Shown piece after piece: positions 1 through 8,522 of a DNA stretch of 64,000 nt (the stretch's first letter is position 1; each line of letters opens with the position of its first letter). The notes below the pieces were generated by a model. It ran no database searches, had not been told where the DNA came from, and saw nothing but the letters and a program-made list of their open reading frames with translations. A program made the translations under genes and the position numbers. Source of the stretch: Tumebacillus algifaecis (GTDB taxonomy: Bacteria > Bacillota > Bacilli > Tumebacillales > Tumebacillaceae); NCBI RefSeq assembly GCF_002243515.1, contig NZ_CP022657.1, forward strand, positions 960,001 through 1,024,000, given 5' to 3'.

Positions 1-90
1 CAGCTTTCGATCACTCCGGAGGCGCTTGTGTTGCTCGGGATGCTCGATCGCGGGCAACACGAGTGGGATGCTGTCTTTCTGATCACGTAA
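1..90 (+). CDS. C-terminal end of an upstream gene (partial)
   Basis: The first reading frame is open from base 1 to a TAA at 88-90 and gives a 29-residue tail ending in AVFLIT. A terminator follows directly, which supports a real gene end. Too little is visible to name a family. The start lies outside the window. Confidence 0.45.
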   Translation, partial: QLSITPEALVLLGMLDRGQHEWDAVFLIT

Positions 91-122
91 AGTGACCTTT
101 TCCAAAAGGGTCGCTTTTTTTC
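88..122 (+). terminator. Rho-independent terminator
   Basis: AAAGTGACC pairs, with one G-T wobble, with GGTCGCTTT; TTTT/AAAA extends the stem and a T run follows. It closes the partial gene ending at base 90. Confidence 0.75.
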
Positions 123-181
123 TTGTAAGAGGAATGATAGAATTTATAGCGATGATTCTTGAAGAGAACGGGGCTACGTGA

Positions 182-1833
182 ATGAGCACACTAACCATCG
201 ATCAAATAGAACAAGTACAAGCCAAGGCGCAACAGGACAATCTGCCGCGCGCCTTGACCCTCCTCCGCGAACGGATGGAGGTGGCAGGGGATGAGAAAAA
301 TGCCGCGAAGGTGGCGGAGCTTGCCGCCAAGTTGGCGGGGGAGACTTTGCTGTCGCTTTCTGCGGGCATTTCTCCGCCGGAAAATCGAGCATGATCAATC
401 AACTGCTCGGTGCGGATATCTTGCCGTCCAGCCCGATTCCGACATCGGCTAACATCGTGGAGATCAAAGGCGGCGCGCACAAGCAGGCGCTCGCCTACCT
501 CACCGACGGCGATGCGATCGAGTTTGACCTCGAGACGGAGCTGGAGCAGATCAAGAACTACGCCGCTGACGGCAACAAAGTGGTGAAGATCGAGATCACC
601 CACCCGAGCAAACTGCTCAGCGAGCACGTCTCGGTGATGGATACGCCGGGGATCGACTCGACTGATGATGCGCATAAAGTATCGACCGAATCGGCTTTGC
701 ATTTGGCCGATGTGATTTTTTATGTCATGGACTACAACCATGTCCAGTCGGAGTTGAATTTTTCATTTACCAAGACGCTGAAAGACCGTGGGAAACCGGT
801 CTATCTCGTCGTGAATCAGATCGACAAGCATATGGATTTTGAGCTTGATTTTGAGGAGTACCGCGACAGTGTGCGTGAAGGGTTTGCCACGTGGGGCATC
901 GAGCCGGACGGGTTGTTCTTCACCTCGTTGATGGAAGCGGACCATGAGGAGAACATGTACGACCAACTGGAGGACAAGCTCCACCAATTGTTTGCCGACA
1001 AAGCGGCTTTGCTGTCCAACAGCGTGGTCGCTTCCGCTCTGTACCTGATCGAAGAACATGCCAAGGTGCGGGCCGCCAAAAATGCGGAACGCAAAGCGGA
1101 ACTGCGCGCTGTGCTGGACAGCTTTGGCGAAGATACTGAGGAGATTGTCGGTCAGGCTCAGGTCCTGCAAGAGGAGTACTCAGTATGGCTTGCCGCACCA
1201 GAAGCGCTCGCCGAAGATCTCAAAAAGGCGGTCGGGTCGCTGCTCGACAACGCCAAGATCACTCCGTTCCAAACGACCGAAAAGGCAGGTGCTTATGTAG
1301 CCAGCCGCCGTCCCGGCTTCAAAGTCGGCTTTCTTTTTGGCAACGCCAAGAAGACGCAAGAGGAGATCGACAACCGCCTGCAAGCGCTGTACAGCGATTT
1401 GCAAGACAAGGTGCAGACCAACATCGACTGGCACATCCGCGGAATTTTGGTGCAAGCGGTCGAACGCTTCAACCTGCATGATGAAGCGTTTCACAAAGCG
1501 GTCGCCGATACGTTCCATGTTGACTTCCAACCGGAACTGCTCGCGGCGGCGGTCAAAGAAGGCGGTCTGTCGTCCGATGAATACATGTACCAGTATGCAA
1601 AAGACATCGCAGCGGAGATCAAGTCGCTCTACCGCCGCGAAGCGCAGCGCTTCATCGAAATGGGGGTCGCCCTCGCGAAACGCCGTGCCGAAACGGATGG
1701 CGCACAGCATCGCGACCTGATCGCCAAAGCTGAGCAGATCGGGGCGGCGTTGACCGAGATCGAGGCGCTCAACCGGGCGGAGCAAGGCGATGTAGACTCG
1801 TTAATCGGTATTTTGTCAGGGAAGGGTGCGTAA
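182..1833 (+). pseudogene. DynA-like dynamin GTPase, first module, frameshifted
   Basis: This is the first GTPase module of a bacterial dynamin of the DynA type, a membrane-bound GTPase linked in Bacillus to membrane fusion and membrane protection. The frame starting at ATG 182 runs to a stop at 394; a second frame opens at 391. Adding one G to the five-G run at 337-341 joins them and restores the P-loop context AFCGHFSAGKSS. Without it the P-loop is lost. Downstream are the switch-like ILPSSPIPTSAN and the G3 motif DTPGIDSTDDAH, followed by a helical stalk rich in Glu, Lys and Ala. The frame ends in TAA at 1831-1833, in phase with the next gene. Either a real null mutation or a single-base sequence error; a programmed shift looks unlikely because the run is not a usual slippery site. 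Confidence 0.75.
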
Positions 1834-1836
1834 GTC

Positions 1837-3807
1837 ATGGAAGATTTCAAATCACAACTAGGCGCCACCGCCAACCGTCTGCGCAGCGCCGCAGACAGCA
1901 TCGGTGCGATCACTGGCTTTAAAGGTATGGCAGCGGGGATGAACCAGCGGGCGGAGCGTTTGGAGCAGAACTTGTTTACCGTTGCGCTGTTTGGTGCGTT
2001 TTCGGCGGGGAAGTCGTCCTTTGCCAACGCCTTGATGGGTGAGATGGTGCTCCCCGTCTCGCCCAATCCGACCACCGCAGCGATCAATAAGATATTACCG
2101 CCAACCTCAACCTACCCGCATGGTGCGGTGCGCGTGAAGCTCAAAGCGGAGGCGGACATCACCTTGGACGTGCAGCAGTCGCTCGCCGTCTTCGGCCTGT
2201 CTGCACCGAGCGTGGAGGAGTCGTTGGCGGTGATCGCAACGCTCGATCCGAGTCGGGTGTTGCCCAATGCCAAACCGCACTTTTCGTTCTTGAAAGCGGT
2301 GTCTAAAGGGCTGGCTGCGCTGCAGGAACAGCTCGGGCAAGAGGTGATCGTCGATCTCAAGGAGTTCAAGTCGTTCGTCGCCAAAGAGGAGAAAGCGTGC
2401 TTTGTCGAGTGGATCGAACTCTATTACGATTGCCCGCTGACCCGTCAAGGCATCACGTTGGTCGATACGCCGGGGGCGGACTCGATCAACGCACGCCACA
2501 CGGGCGTTGCGTTCAACTACATCAAGAACGCCGATGCGGTGCTCTTTGTCACCTATTACAACCATGCGTTTTCCAACGCGGACCGCGAGTTCCTGATTCA
2601 GTTGGGCCGCGTGAAAGATACGTTTGAGATGGACAAGATGTTCTTCGTCGTCAACGCGGCCGACTTGGCCAAAGACGAGGAAGAAATGCAGGGTGTGGTG
2701 CAACACGTTCGCAAGAACCTCGTCTCCTGCGGAATCTCGATGCCGCGCATCTATCCGGTTTCCTCGCAAACTGCCCTGCTCGCTCGCCTGCATGAAAAGG
2801 GCGAGTTGAAAGGATCGGCAGAAAAAGTGTACCGTCAGCGCACCGGCTCCGGAGAAGGTGAACTGCTGTCCGCACAAGCCGCGTTAAAGCTGTCTGGGAT
2901 CACCGAGTTTGAAAAAGATTTCCTATCCTTCACCATCTCCGAACTGACGCAGATTGCGGTCGGCTCGGCGGAAGCGGAGATCGGGCGCGCCCTGCACGCC
3001 TTGGAGGAACTGATCGCTTCGGCAACCGAAGATGAGTCGGTGCGCCATGAGAAACTGCGGGCGGCAGAGCAGGCCCAAGCGCAGGCCCACCTTGCGATCG
3101 AAGCGCTCGATGCCTCGCCGGAAGCAAAAGCGCTGCAAAAAGAGGTCGATGAGCTGATCTACTATGTCCGCCAGCGGCTGTTCTTCCGCTTTGGCGACCT
3201 GTTCAAAGAATCGTTCAACCCGGCGGTACTGCAAGATGACGGGCGCGACCTGAAAGCGGCGCTGAAAGGGTCGCTCGATGAGTTGGCACGCTTCATCGGG
3301 TACAACTTGGGGCAGGAGATGCGGGCGACATCGCTTCGCTTGGAGAAGTTTATCAATCAGAACGGCAAGCGCATCCGCGACCGTCTCTGCCAAAGCGTCG
3401 TCGATGCGGGCGCTAAGACCTCATTCGAAGCGTATGAGGCGCGCGCGTTTGAAACGCTGTCATTTGGCGACACGATGGAACAGTACGACTCGGCCCATTT
3501 TTCCAAAGCGCTCGGTCTGTTTAAGAGCGCCAAAGACTTTTTTGAAAAAAATGGTCGTCAGGCGGTGCAGGAAGCGTTGGAACTTGCGATGCAAGCACCG
3601 GTCGGATCGTATCTGGAAGCGGCCGCTGTGCGGTACAAAGGCGAGTACGGCGCAGAGCTTAACGGGGTGGCCGGAGCGTTGCAGCGTGAGACATCGCAAC
3701 AGGTGGATGAATATTTTGCCGGACTGTTCGAGGCGCTCTCTGCTCAGGTCGATGTGGTACAATTGAGCAGTGCGCGTGACCATTTACAAAGCTTGACCCA
3801 AGCGTAG
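1837..3807 (+). CDS. dynamin-family GTPase, DynA second module
   Basis: This 656-residue protein matches the second half of a DynA-type dynamin. An N-terminal helical part precedes the P-loop GAFSAGKSS near residue 50, then LPVSPNPTTAAIN and the G3-type motif VDTPGADSINARH, followed by long coiled segments forming the stalk. In Bacillus subtilis DynA the two GTPase modules sit in one chain of about 1,190 residues. Here they are separated by one TAA and the codon GTC, in the same frame. A GGGAAGGG sequence lies about 11 bases before ATG 1837, so separate translation is plausible. The split could be a stable two-subunit arrangement or a nonsense mutation. Expected to act at the cytoplasmic membrane. 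Confidence 0.8.
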   Translation: MEDFKSQLGATANRLRSAADSIGAITGFKGMAAGMNQRAERLEQNLFTVALFGAFSAGKSSFANALMGEMVLPVSPNPTTAAINKILPPTSTYPHGAVRVKLKAEADITLDVQQSLAVFGLSAPSVEESLAVIATLDPSRVLPNAKPHFSFLKAVSKGLAALQEQLGQEVIVDLKEFKSFVAKEEKACFVEWIELYYDCPLTRQGITLVDTPGADSINARHTGVAFNYIKNADAVLFVTYYNHAFSNADREFLIQLGRVKDTFEMDKMFFVVNAADLAKDEEEMQGVVQHVRKNLVSCGISMPRIYPVSSQTALLARLHEKGELKGSAEKVYRQRTGSGEGELLSAQAALKLSGITEFEKDFLSFTISELTQIAVGSAEAEIGRALHALEELIASATEDESVRHEKLRAAEQAQAQAHLAIEALDASPEAKALQKEVDELIYYVRQRLFFRFGDLFKESFNPAVLQDDGRDLKAALKGSLDELARFIGYNLGQEMRATSLRLEKFINQNGKRIRDRLCQSVVDAGAKTSFEAYEARAFETLSFGDTMEQYDSAHFSKALGLFKSAKDFFEKNGRQAVQEALELAMQAPVGSYLEAAAVRYKGEYGAELNGVAGALQRETSQQVDEYFAGLFEALSAQVDVVQLSSARDHLQSLTQA

Positions 3808-3824
3808 CGAAAGGGGTAACTCTT

Positions 3825-4022
3825 ATGATCAAACGTTTTGCTGCCATCTGGTTAGGATTGGCGCTGGTCTTTTTCTTGTTCAGTTTCTTTAGCTCAGATG
3901 AATTGCCGAACACATTTGGCGAAATCTACGGGATCTTGTACATCTGGTTGTTGTGGATGTTCCCGGTTGCCTGTCTGATCGAACTGGTGATCAATCTGGT
4001 GAAGAAGCGCAAGCAAAAATAA
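3825..4022 (+). CDS. small two-helix membrane protein
   Basis: A 65-residue protein with a first hydrophobic segment at about residues 5-22, a short polar loop, a second segment at about 34-58 and a basic Lys/Arg tail. The gene starts 17 bases after the dynamin gene behind AAAGGGG and ends just before a terminator, so it is very likely the last gene of the dynamin operon. I do not recognise the family. A membrane partner of the dynamin is possible on position alone. Confidence 0.65.
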   Translation: MIKRFAAIWLGLALVFFLFSFFSSDELPNTFGEIYGILYIWLLWMFPVACLIELVINLVKKRKQK

Positions 4023-4035
4023 CTGCCACAACAGG

Positions 4036-4067
4036 GCACACTTTCTAATGCGAAGGTGTGCTTTTTT
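4036..4067 (+). terminator. Rho-independent terminator of dynamin operon
   Basis: GCACAC at 4036-4041 pairs with GTGTGC at 4056-4061, extended by TTC/GAA, followed by six T. Confidence 0.85.
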
Positions 4068-4139
4068 ACTGGACAGAATCGGAATCAAAATGATATCATG
4101 TGTGTATAGAATTTAGACAATTTAGAGGAGGTTTTGTTC

Positions 4140-4991
4140 ATGCAAGAAAAGCGGACGATGGCATGGAACGGCTTCTTAGGGCTGTTGCTGATCGTGGTGT
4201 TGCTGGTAGCTGGCGTACTGGCGATTGCGACCGAAGAGCTTGCCCTAGGCATCTTGGGTGGCATTGCGATTTTCGCGGCGCTTGTGCTGTTTACTGGCGT
4301 CTTCGTCGTACAGCCCAATCAGGCCCGCGCAATGGTGTTCTTCGGGAACTACAAAGGTTCGGTGCGCGAACCTGGCTTCTACTTGACGATTCCATTTACC
4401 TCGAAACCGAACGTATCGCTGAAGGTGCGCAATTTCAATTCCAAACAGCTGAAAGTAAACGATGTGGTCGGTAACCCGATCGAGATCGCAGCCGTGATCG
4501 TCTTTAAAGTGGTCGATTCGGCCAAAGCGCTGTTTGAGGTCGATAATTATATGCAGTTTGTGGAAATTCAGAGCGAGACGGCGCTACGCCACATCGCTTC
4601 GCTCCATCCGTATGATAATTATGACACGGATGGCACGTCCTTGCGCGGCAATACGGAAGAAGTGGCGGTCGAACTGCAGCGCGATCTGCAAGCGCGTCTG
4701 GCCGTAGCAGGTGTGGAGGTGTTGGAAGCGCGTTTGACGCACCTCGCCTACTCGCCGGAAATCGCCGGTGCGATGTTGCAGCGTCAACAGGCGGCTGCGA
4801 TCGTGGCAGCTCGTGAAAAGATCGTGGAAGGTGCGGTCGGAATGGTGCAGATGGCAATCGACAAGCTGAAGGCGGACGGGGTCATCGAACTTGATGAGGA
4901 GCGCAAAGCGGCGATGATCAACAACCTGATGGTGGCGATCGTCTCCGAGAAACCGTCTCAGCCGATCGTCAACGCGGGGTCCATTTACTAG
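4140..4991 (+). CDS. SPFH/Band 7 domain membrane protein
   Basis: A 283-residue stomatin/prohibitin-type protein. Two hydrophobic segments lie at about residues 11-31 and 35-57, followed by the SPFH domain beginning VVQPNQARAMVFFGNYKG and a C-terminal helical part with the Ala/Gln-rich QRQQAAAIVAAREKIVEG typical of the family. Such proteins scaffold membrane microdomains. ATG 4140 is chosen because GAGGAGG at 4125-4131 is eight bases upstream; an in-phase TTG at 4134 is too close. A small ribbon-helix-helix gene follows nine bases later and probably shares the transcript. Confidence 0.85.
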   Translation: MQEKRTMAWNGFLGLLLIVVLLVAGVLAIATEELALGILGGIAIFAALVLFTGVFVVQPNQARAMVFFGNYKGSVREPGFYLTIPFTSKPNVSLKVRNFNSKQLKVNDVVGNPIEIAAVIVFKVVDSAKALFEVDNYMQFVEIQSETALRHIASLHPYDNYDTDGTSLRGNTEEVAVELQRDLQARLAVAGVEVLEARLTHLAYSPEIAGAMLQRQQAAAIVAAREKIVEGAVGMVQMAIDKLKADGVIELDEERKAAMINNLMVAIVSEKPSQPIVNAGSIY

Positions 4992-5000
4992 GTCCTGCCG

Positions 5001-5162
5001 ATGACGAAGAAAAAGCAGTTTCCGCTACGCCTCGACCCCAAGCTCTATGAGGCGCTGGAACGTTGGGCGAACGACGAGTTTCGAAGCGTGAACAGCCATG
5101 TCGAATATCTGTTGCAGGAAGCGGCCAAGAAAGCGGGCCGTCTGAAAGAAAAAGGGAACTGA
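5001..5162 (+). CDS. Arc-like ribbon-helix-helix small protein
   Basis: A 53-residue protein beginning MTKKKQFPLRLDPKLYEAL. The alternating FPLRLDP strand followed by two helices (YEALERWANDEF and VNSHVEYLLQEAAKKAG) is the Arc/MetJ ribbon-helix-helix pattern, so a DNA-binding dimer is likely. It follows the SPFH gene by nine bases; the last bases of the gene form the first arm of the terminator hairpin. The ribosome binding site is weak, so translational coupling to the SPFH gene is plausible. It may regulate its own operon. Confidence 0.7.
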   Translation: MTKKKQFPLRLDPKLYEALERWANDEFRSVNSHVEYLLQEAAKKAGRLKEKGN

Positions 5163-5186
5163 TCTTGTGATCAGTTCCCTTTTTTC
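5152..5186. terminator. bidirectional terminator overlapping RHH stop codon
   Basis: AAGGGAACTGATC pairs with GATCAGTTCCCTT around a four-base loop and ends in a T run on the plus strand and an A/T run on the minus strand. It serves the RHH gene and the converging haemoglobin gene; the stop codon of the former lies inside the stem. Confidence 0.85.
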
Positions 5187-5571
5187 ATTGATCTGCCGTA
5201 TTGACCATATGGTGGGCAGTTTGGATGAAGCGTTCGTACATATAGTCGGCAATCGGGCCTTCCAACCCGATTTCGTCCATCGCTTCCCGCATGCAGCCGA
5301 GCCAAAATTTGGCGCGCTCCGGGGTGATGGCAAACGGCATGTGGCGAGCGCGGAGCATCGGGTGGCCGTGCTGTTCGGAGAACAGTTGTGGACCACCGAA
5401 AAATTGGGTCAGGAACATATATTGTTTGTCGGCCGTCTCGGTCAAGTCTTCAGGAAACAGGTCTTTGAGTCCGGGGTGTGCCCCGACTCGTTTGTAAAAG
5501 GCATCGACCAGACGACGGATCGTCTCGCCGCCACCGATCATTTCATAAATCGTTTTTTGCGGATTGTCCAA
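5185..5571 (-). CDS. group II truncated haemoglobin (trHbO)
   Basis: A 128-residue 2-over-2 globin of the GlbO/YjbI type. These bind haem and handle O2, NO or peroxide. Visible signatures are the start YEMIGGGETIRRLVDAFY, the FGGPQLFSEQHGHPMLRARH stretch containing the proximal-region His, and the following ITPERAKFWLGCM with the group II Trp. The start is TTG with AAAGGAG nine bases upstream; the next ATG would remove the first helix. Single-gene unit converging on the RHH terminator. Confidence 0.9.
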   Translation of the reverse strand: MDNPQKTIYEMIGGGETIRRLVDAFYKRVGAHPGLKDLFPEDLTETADKQYMFLTQFFGGPQLFSEQHGHPMLRARHMPFAITPERAKFWLGCMREAMDEIGLEGPIADYMYERFIQTAHHMVNTADQ

Positions 5572-5686
5572 CAGGGTAGACTCCTTTCGCTAACGAGCTG
5601 ATTCCTACATTTTAACACAGTTCGAAGGGGATGATGTGAGGGGAAGGAAAGGAGCGTGGAGAATGTTTCTGGTCTCAAATATTTGA

Positions 5687-5715
5687 TTGACTAAAACATT
5701 TAGTGGCTATATCAT
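5687..5715 (+). promoter_or_regulatory. sigma-A promoter with MarR operator candidate
   Basis: TTGACT at 5687-5692 and TATCAT at 5710-5715 are 17 bases apart. A perfect inverted repeat ACTAAA-ACA-TTTAGT at 5690-5704 overlaps the -35 box and spacer. This is a typical place for a self-regulating MarR dimer to bind, and the next gene is a MarR regulator. Confidence 0.65.
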
Positions 5716-5739
5716 ATTCCAAGGGGAGGCGATGGCGCT

Positions 5740-6174
5740 GTGCGTGAGAAGCTCGAAGCACAATTTGTGAAGTTTTTCAGGCGAGCAATCGCCGAATATC
5801 GGCAAGAACTCAACCGGGACTTATCGGGCCCGCAAGTGCAGATACTCGAGCTTTTGGAGTGGTATGGTCCTTCCAATGTATCGCACTTGGCCGAGCGATT
5901 GTATGTGACGTGCGGTGCTGTGACGCTGTTGGCAGATAAGATGCAGAAAGCGGGCTATCTGACTCGGGAGCGCTCAGAGCAGGACCGTCGCGTGGTGATG
6001 GTGTCGCTCACCGAAAAAGGGCGCGAGCTGCTGACCGAGGCGAGAGAGATACGCGCGCGATTGTTTACAAGATACTTTGGCAGATTGACCGCAGACGAGC
6101 TGAACGATCTGGCCAATTTATTTAACAAAATGGAACACTACATCGAGGGGGAAGATCATGGAAGAGTTAGATAA
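5740..6174 (+). CDS. MarR-family transcriptional regulator
   Basis: A 144-residue winged-helix regulator. The order is helical dimer arm, HTH (SNVSHLAERLYVTCGAVTLLADKMQKAGY), wing with ERSEQDRRVVMVSLTEKG and a C-terminal dimer helix, which is the full MarR layout. Start GTG 5740 has AAGGGGAGG ten bases upstream; an ATG at 5732 is out of frame. Its end overlaps the MFS gene by 17 bases, so it most likely represses this efflux operon and itself through the inverted repeat in its promoter. Confidence 0.9.
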   Translation: MREKLEAQFVKFFRRAIAEYRQELNRDLSGPQVQILELLEWYGPSNVSHLAERLYVTCGAVTLLADKMQKAGYLTRERSEQDRRVVMVSLTEKGRELLTEAREIRARLFTRYFGRLTADELNDLANLFNKMEHYIEGEDHGRVR

Positions 6175-7783
6175 ACGCACAAAAATCATGATCATGCTCG
6201 CGATCATGGCGAGCATGCTGTTTGCATCGCTCAACCAGACAATCGTCGGCACCGCCTTGCCGCGCATTGTCGCAGAGCTAGGCGGCATGGAGTATTATTC
6301 ATGGGTCTTTACGATCTACATGCTGACCTCGTCGGTGACGGGGCTTCTAGTTGGTAAGCTGTCCGACATGTATGGACGCAAGCCGTTTATTTTGGTCGGT
6401 TTGCTCTTGTTTATGATTGGTGCATTTTTGACGGGGACGTCCCAAGATATCATTCAAATGATCTTGTACCGTGGTTTGCAAGGCTTTGGCGGCGGCTTTA
6501 TCATGTCCACCGCATTCTCGGCGATCGGTGACCTGTTCCCGCCCCGTGAACGCGGGAAATGGCAAGGCTTGATGGGTGCGGTGTTCGGGATGTCTGCTGT
6601 GATCGGGCCGTTCCTGGGCGGTTGGATCGTTGACAATGCAGACTGGAAATGGGTGTTCTGGGTCAACCTGCCGATCGGTGTGATCGCGTTCTTGCTGATC
6701 ATGCGCCTGTTCCCGAAAAAGACGGGGAATGTCTCCGGTCGCGTGGACTATGCAGGTGCTGTCTTCGTCTCAGGGTTACTCGTGTCGCTTTTGCTCGCCT
6801 TCTCGTGGGGCGGATCGAAGTATGAGTGGAATTCGATGATGATCATCGGTTTGTTTGCAGCTGCGGTCGTCGCTTTGCTGTTGTTCATCTGGGCGGAAAG
6901 CCGCGCCGAACAGCCGGTGCTACCGTTGTCGCTCTTTAAAAACAGTATTTTCAACATCGCGAATCTGATCGGCTTCCTGACCGGGGTGGCGATGTTCGGT
7001 TCGATCATGTATATCCCGCTGTTTGTACAAGGTGTGGTCGGCACTTCGGCGACCGCATCCGGTTTGGTGACGATGCCGATGATGATCGCGATGGTGGCCG
7101 CTTCGGCGCTGTCTGGGCAACTGACGAGCCGCACGGGCCGCTATAAGGCGATGGCGTTGGTCGGCGGCGTGGTGCTTGCGATCGGCATGTTCATGTTGAC
7201 CCGCATGTCTACCGAAACGACCAACCTGATGGCTTCGATCGACATGATCGTCGTCGGTGCAGGTCTTGGTTTCTCGATGCCGATCTTGATGCTCGCCGTG
7301 CAAAACGCTACACCGCAAAAACTGCTCGGCGTCACTTCGTCTGCCGTGCAACTGTTCCGTCAGATCGGCGGTACGGTCGGCGTGGCGATCATGGGCACGC
7401 TGATGAACAACAAGATTCAAGAGGAACTGACGACGATTATGCCTGATCAAGTCAAACAGTTCTTGGCTGCTCCTGAGATGGCTACACATGCTAAAGCGCT
7501 GACCAATCCGCAATTGTTGGTCGCACCGGCACAGTTGGAAGCGATTCGCTCCGCATTGCCAGCGCAGGTACTGCCGATCTTTGATCAGTTGATCGAGGCG
7601 TTGAAGACGGCGCTGGTCGGAGGTCTGGATGTGGTGTTTTTCGTCGGCTTTATCATCGCGCTTGTGGCGCTGGTCGTCACGTTCTTCCTGAAAGAGATTC
7701 CGCTGCGCACTTCGAATAAAGATCCGGAACCGAATGCGAAGCCAGATTTGAACAAACCGGATATGCAACCGTCCGGCTCCTGA
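6158..7783 (+). CDS. MFS drug efflux transporter, DHA2 (EmrB/QacA) family
   Basis: A 541-residue integral membrane protein with about 14 hydrophobic segments, as expected for the DHA2 proton antiporters. Family motifs visible are LNQTIVGTALPRIVAELGG in helix 1, GKLSDMYGRKP between helices 2 and 3, and RGLQGFGGG in helix 4. A long extracellular-type loop lies between about residues 420 and 480. It overlaps the marR gene and has GAGGGGG before its ATG. Likely exports hydrophobic toxicants; the actual substrate cannot be read from the sequence. Confidence 0.92.
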   Translation: MEELDKRTKIMIMLAIMASMLFASLNQTIVGTALPRIVAELGGMEYYSWVFTIYMLTSSVTGLLVGKLSDMYGRKPFILVGLLLFMIGAFLTGTSQDIIQMILYRGLQGFGGGFIMSTAFSAIGDLFPPRERGKWQGLMGAVFGMSAVIGPFLGGWIVDNADWKWVFWVNLPIGVIAFLLIMRLFPKKTGNVSGRVDYAGAVFVSGLLVSLLLAFSWGGSKYEWNSMMIIGLFAAAVVALLLFIWAESRAEQPVLPLSLFKNSIFNIANLIGFLTGVAMFGSIMYIPLFVQGVVGTSATASGLVTMPMMIAMVAASALSGQLTSRTGRYKAMALVGGVVLAIGMFMLTRMSTETTNLMASIDMIVVGAGLGFSMPILMLAVQNATPQKLLGVTSSAVQLFRQIGGTVGVAIMGTLMNNKIQEELTTIMPDQVKQFLAAPEMATHAKALTNPQLLVAPAQLEAIRSALPAQVLPIFDQLIEALKTALVGGLDVVFFVGFIIALVALVVTFFLKEIPLRTSNKDPEPNAKPDLNKPDMQPSGS

Positions 7784-7801
7784 TGGAGCCGGGCTTTTTT
7801 T
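7773..7801 (+). terminator. Rho-independent terminator of marR-MFS operon
   Basis: CCGGCTCC-TGAT-GGAGCCGG followed by GC and a seven-T run. The transporter stop codon TGA forms part of the loop. Confidence 0.9.
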
Positions 7802-7805
7802 GTTA

Positions 7806-7845
7806 TTGACAATGAAAAGTGATTTGATTATCTTCTAATTAGAAG
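7806..7845 (+). promoter_or_regulatory. sigma-A promoter with 14-bp palindromic operator
   Basis: TTGACA at 7806-7811, 17-base spacer, TATCTT at 7829-7834. The perfect palindrome CTTCTAATTAGAAG (7832-7845) covers the -10 region. Autoregulation by the ArsR-type gene downstream is the simplest reading. Confidence 0.7.
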
Positions 7846-7867
7846 TATATCGAAGGAGATGGTTGGT

Positions 7868-8434
7868 TTGCAACTCGACCGCATGCTGGAATTTCATAAG
7901 GCGCTGGCCGATGCGAATCGTTTGAAGATCGTGATGTTGCTAGCTGCGGGGCCGCTGAGCGGGCAAGAGATCGCAGTCAAGCTGGGACTGACGCCAGCGA
8001 CGGTGACGCATCACATGAACCTGTTGCGCAACGCGATGGTGGTCAAAGGTGTGCGGGAGAAGAATACGATCTATTTTTATTTGCTTGAACAAGAACTGGA
8101 AAGAAAGTCGCAGTCGATTTTGAGGAGGGTGCAACAAGTGAAGCGAACAAGCGGTGGTGAGCGGGAGAAAGTGGTGCAGAATTTTTTGGATGCGAACGGG
8201 CGGCTGAAGAGCATTCCGTCGCAGCGGAAGAAGAAGTTGATTATTTTTGAGCATCTGTTACAGGGGCTGGAAGTGGGGCATCCTTACAGTGAAAATGAGA
8301 TCAATGAGTACATCAACCAGTACCATGAGGATCACTGCACCATTCGTCGCGAATTTGTGATGAACCATTACATGTACCGTGCGGATGGGGTGTACACGTT
8401 GAACCCGCCGGAGCTGTGGACGAAGATTGAGTGA
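7868..8434 (+). CDS. ArsR-type HTH regulator with DUF2087 domain
   Basis: A 188-residue two-part protein. The N-terminal winged helix contains ALADANRLKIVMLLAAGPLS and the recognition helix TPATVTHHMNLLRNAMV, as in ArsR proteins. The C-terminal half (about residues 100-185), with SQRKKKLIIFEHLLQGLEVG, YSENEINEYINQYHEDHCTIRRE-like and MYRADGVYTLNP segments, matches DUF2087. TTG 7868 is preferred because AAGGAG (7853-7858) is nine bases upstream; the in-frame ATG 7859 touches the Shine-Dalgarno. No classical metal-binding Cys pair is visible, so the signal is unknown. Confidence 0.82.
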   Translation: MQLDRMLEFHKALADANRLKIVMLLAAGPLSGQEIAVKLGLTPATVTHHMNLLRNAMVVKGVREKNTIYFYLLEQELERKSQSILRRVQQVKRTSGGEREKVVQNFLDANGRLKSIPSQRKKKLIIFEHLLQGLEVGHPYSENEINEYINQYHEDHCTIRREFVMNHYMYRADGVYTLNPPELWTKIE

Positions 8435-8522
8435 GCTAGGTTACAGACAGAAGATCGGGGCAGGGAGAAGTGTTTCGCAAGGCGAAGGATATGGAGGGAA
8501 TGAACTACAGGAGGTGCTTGTG

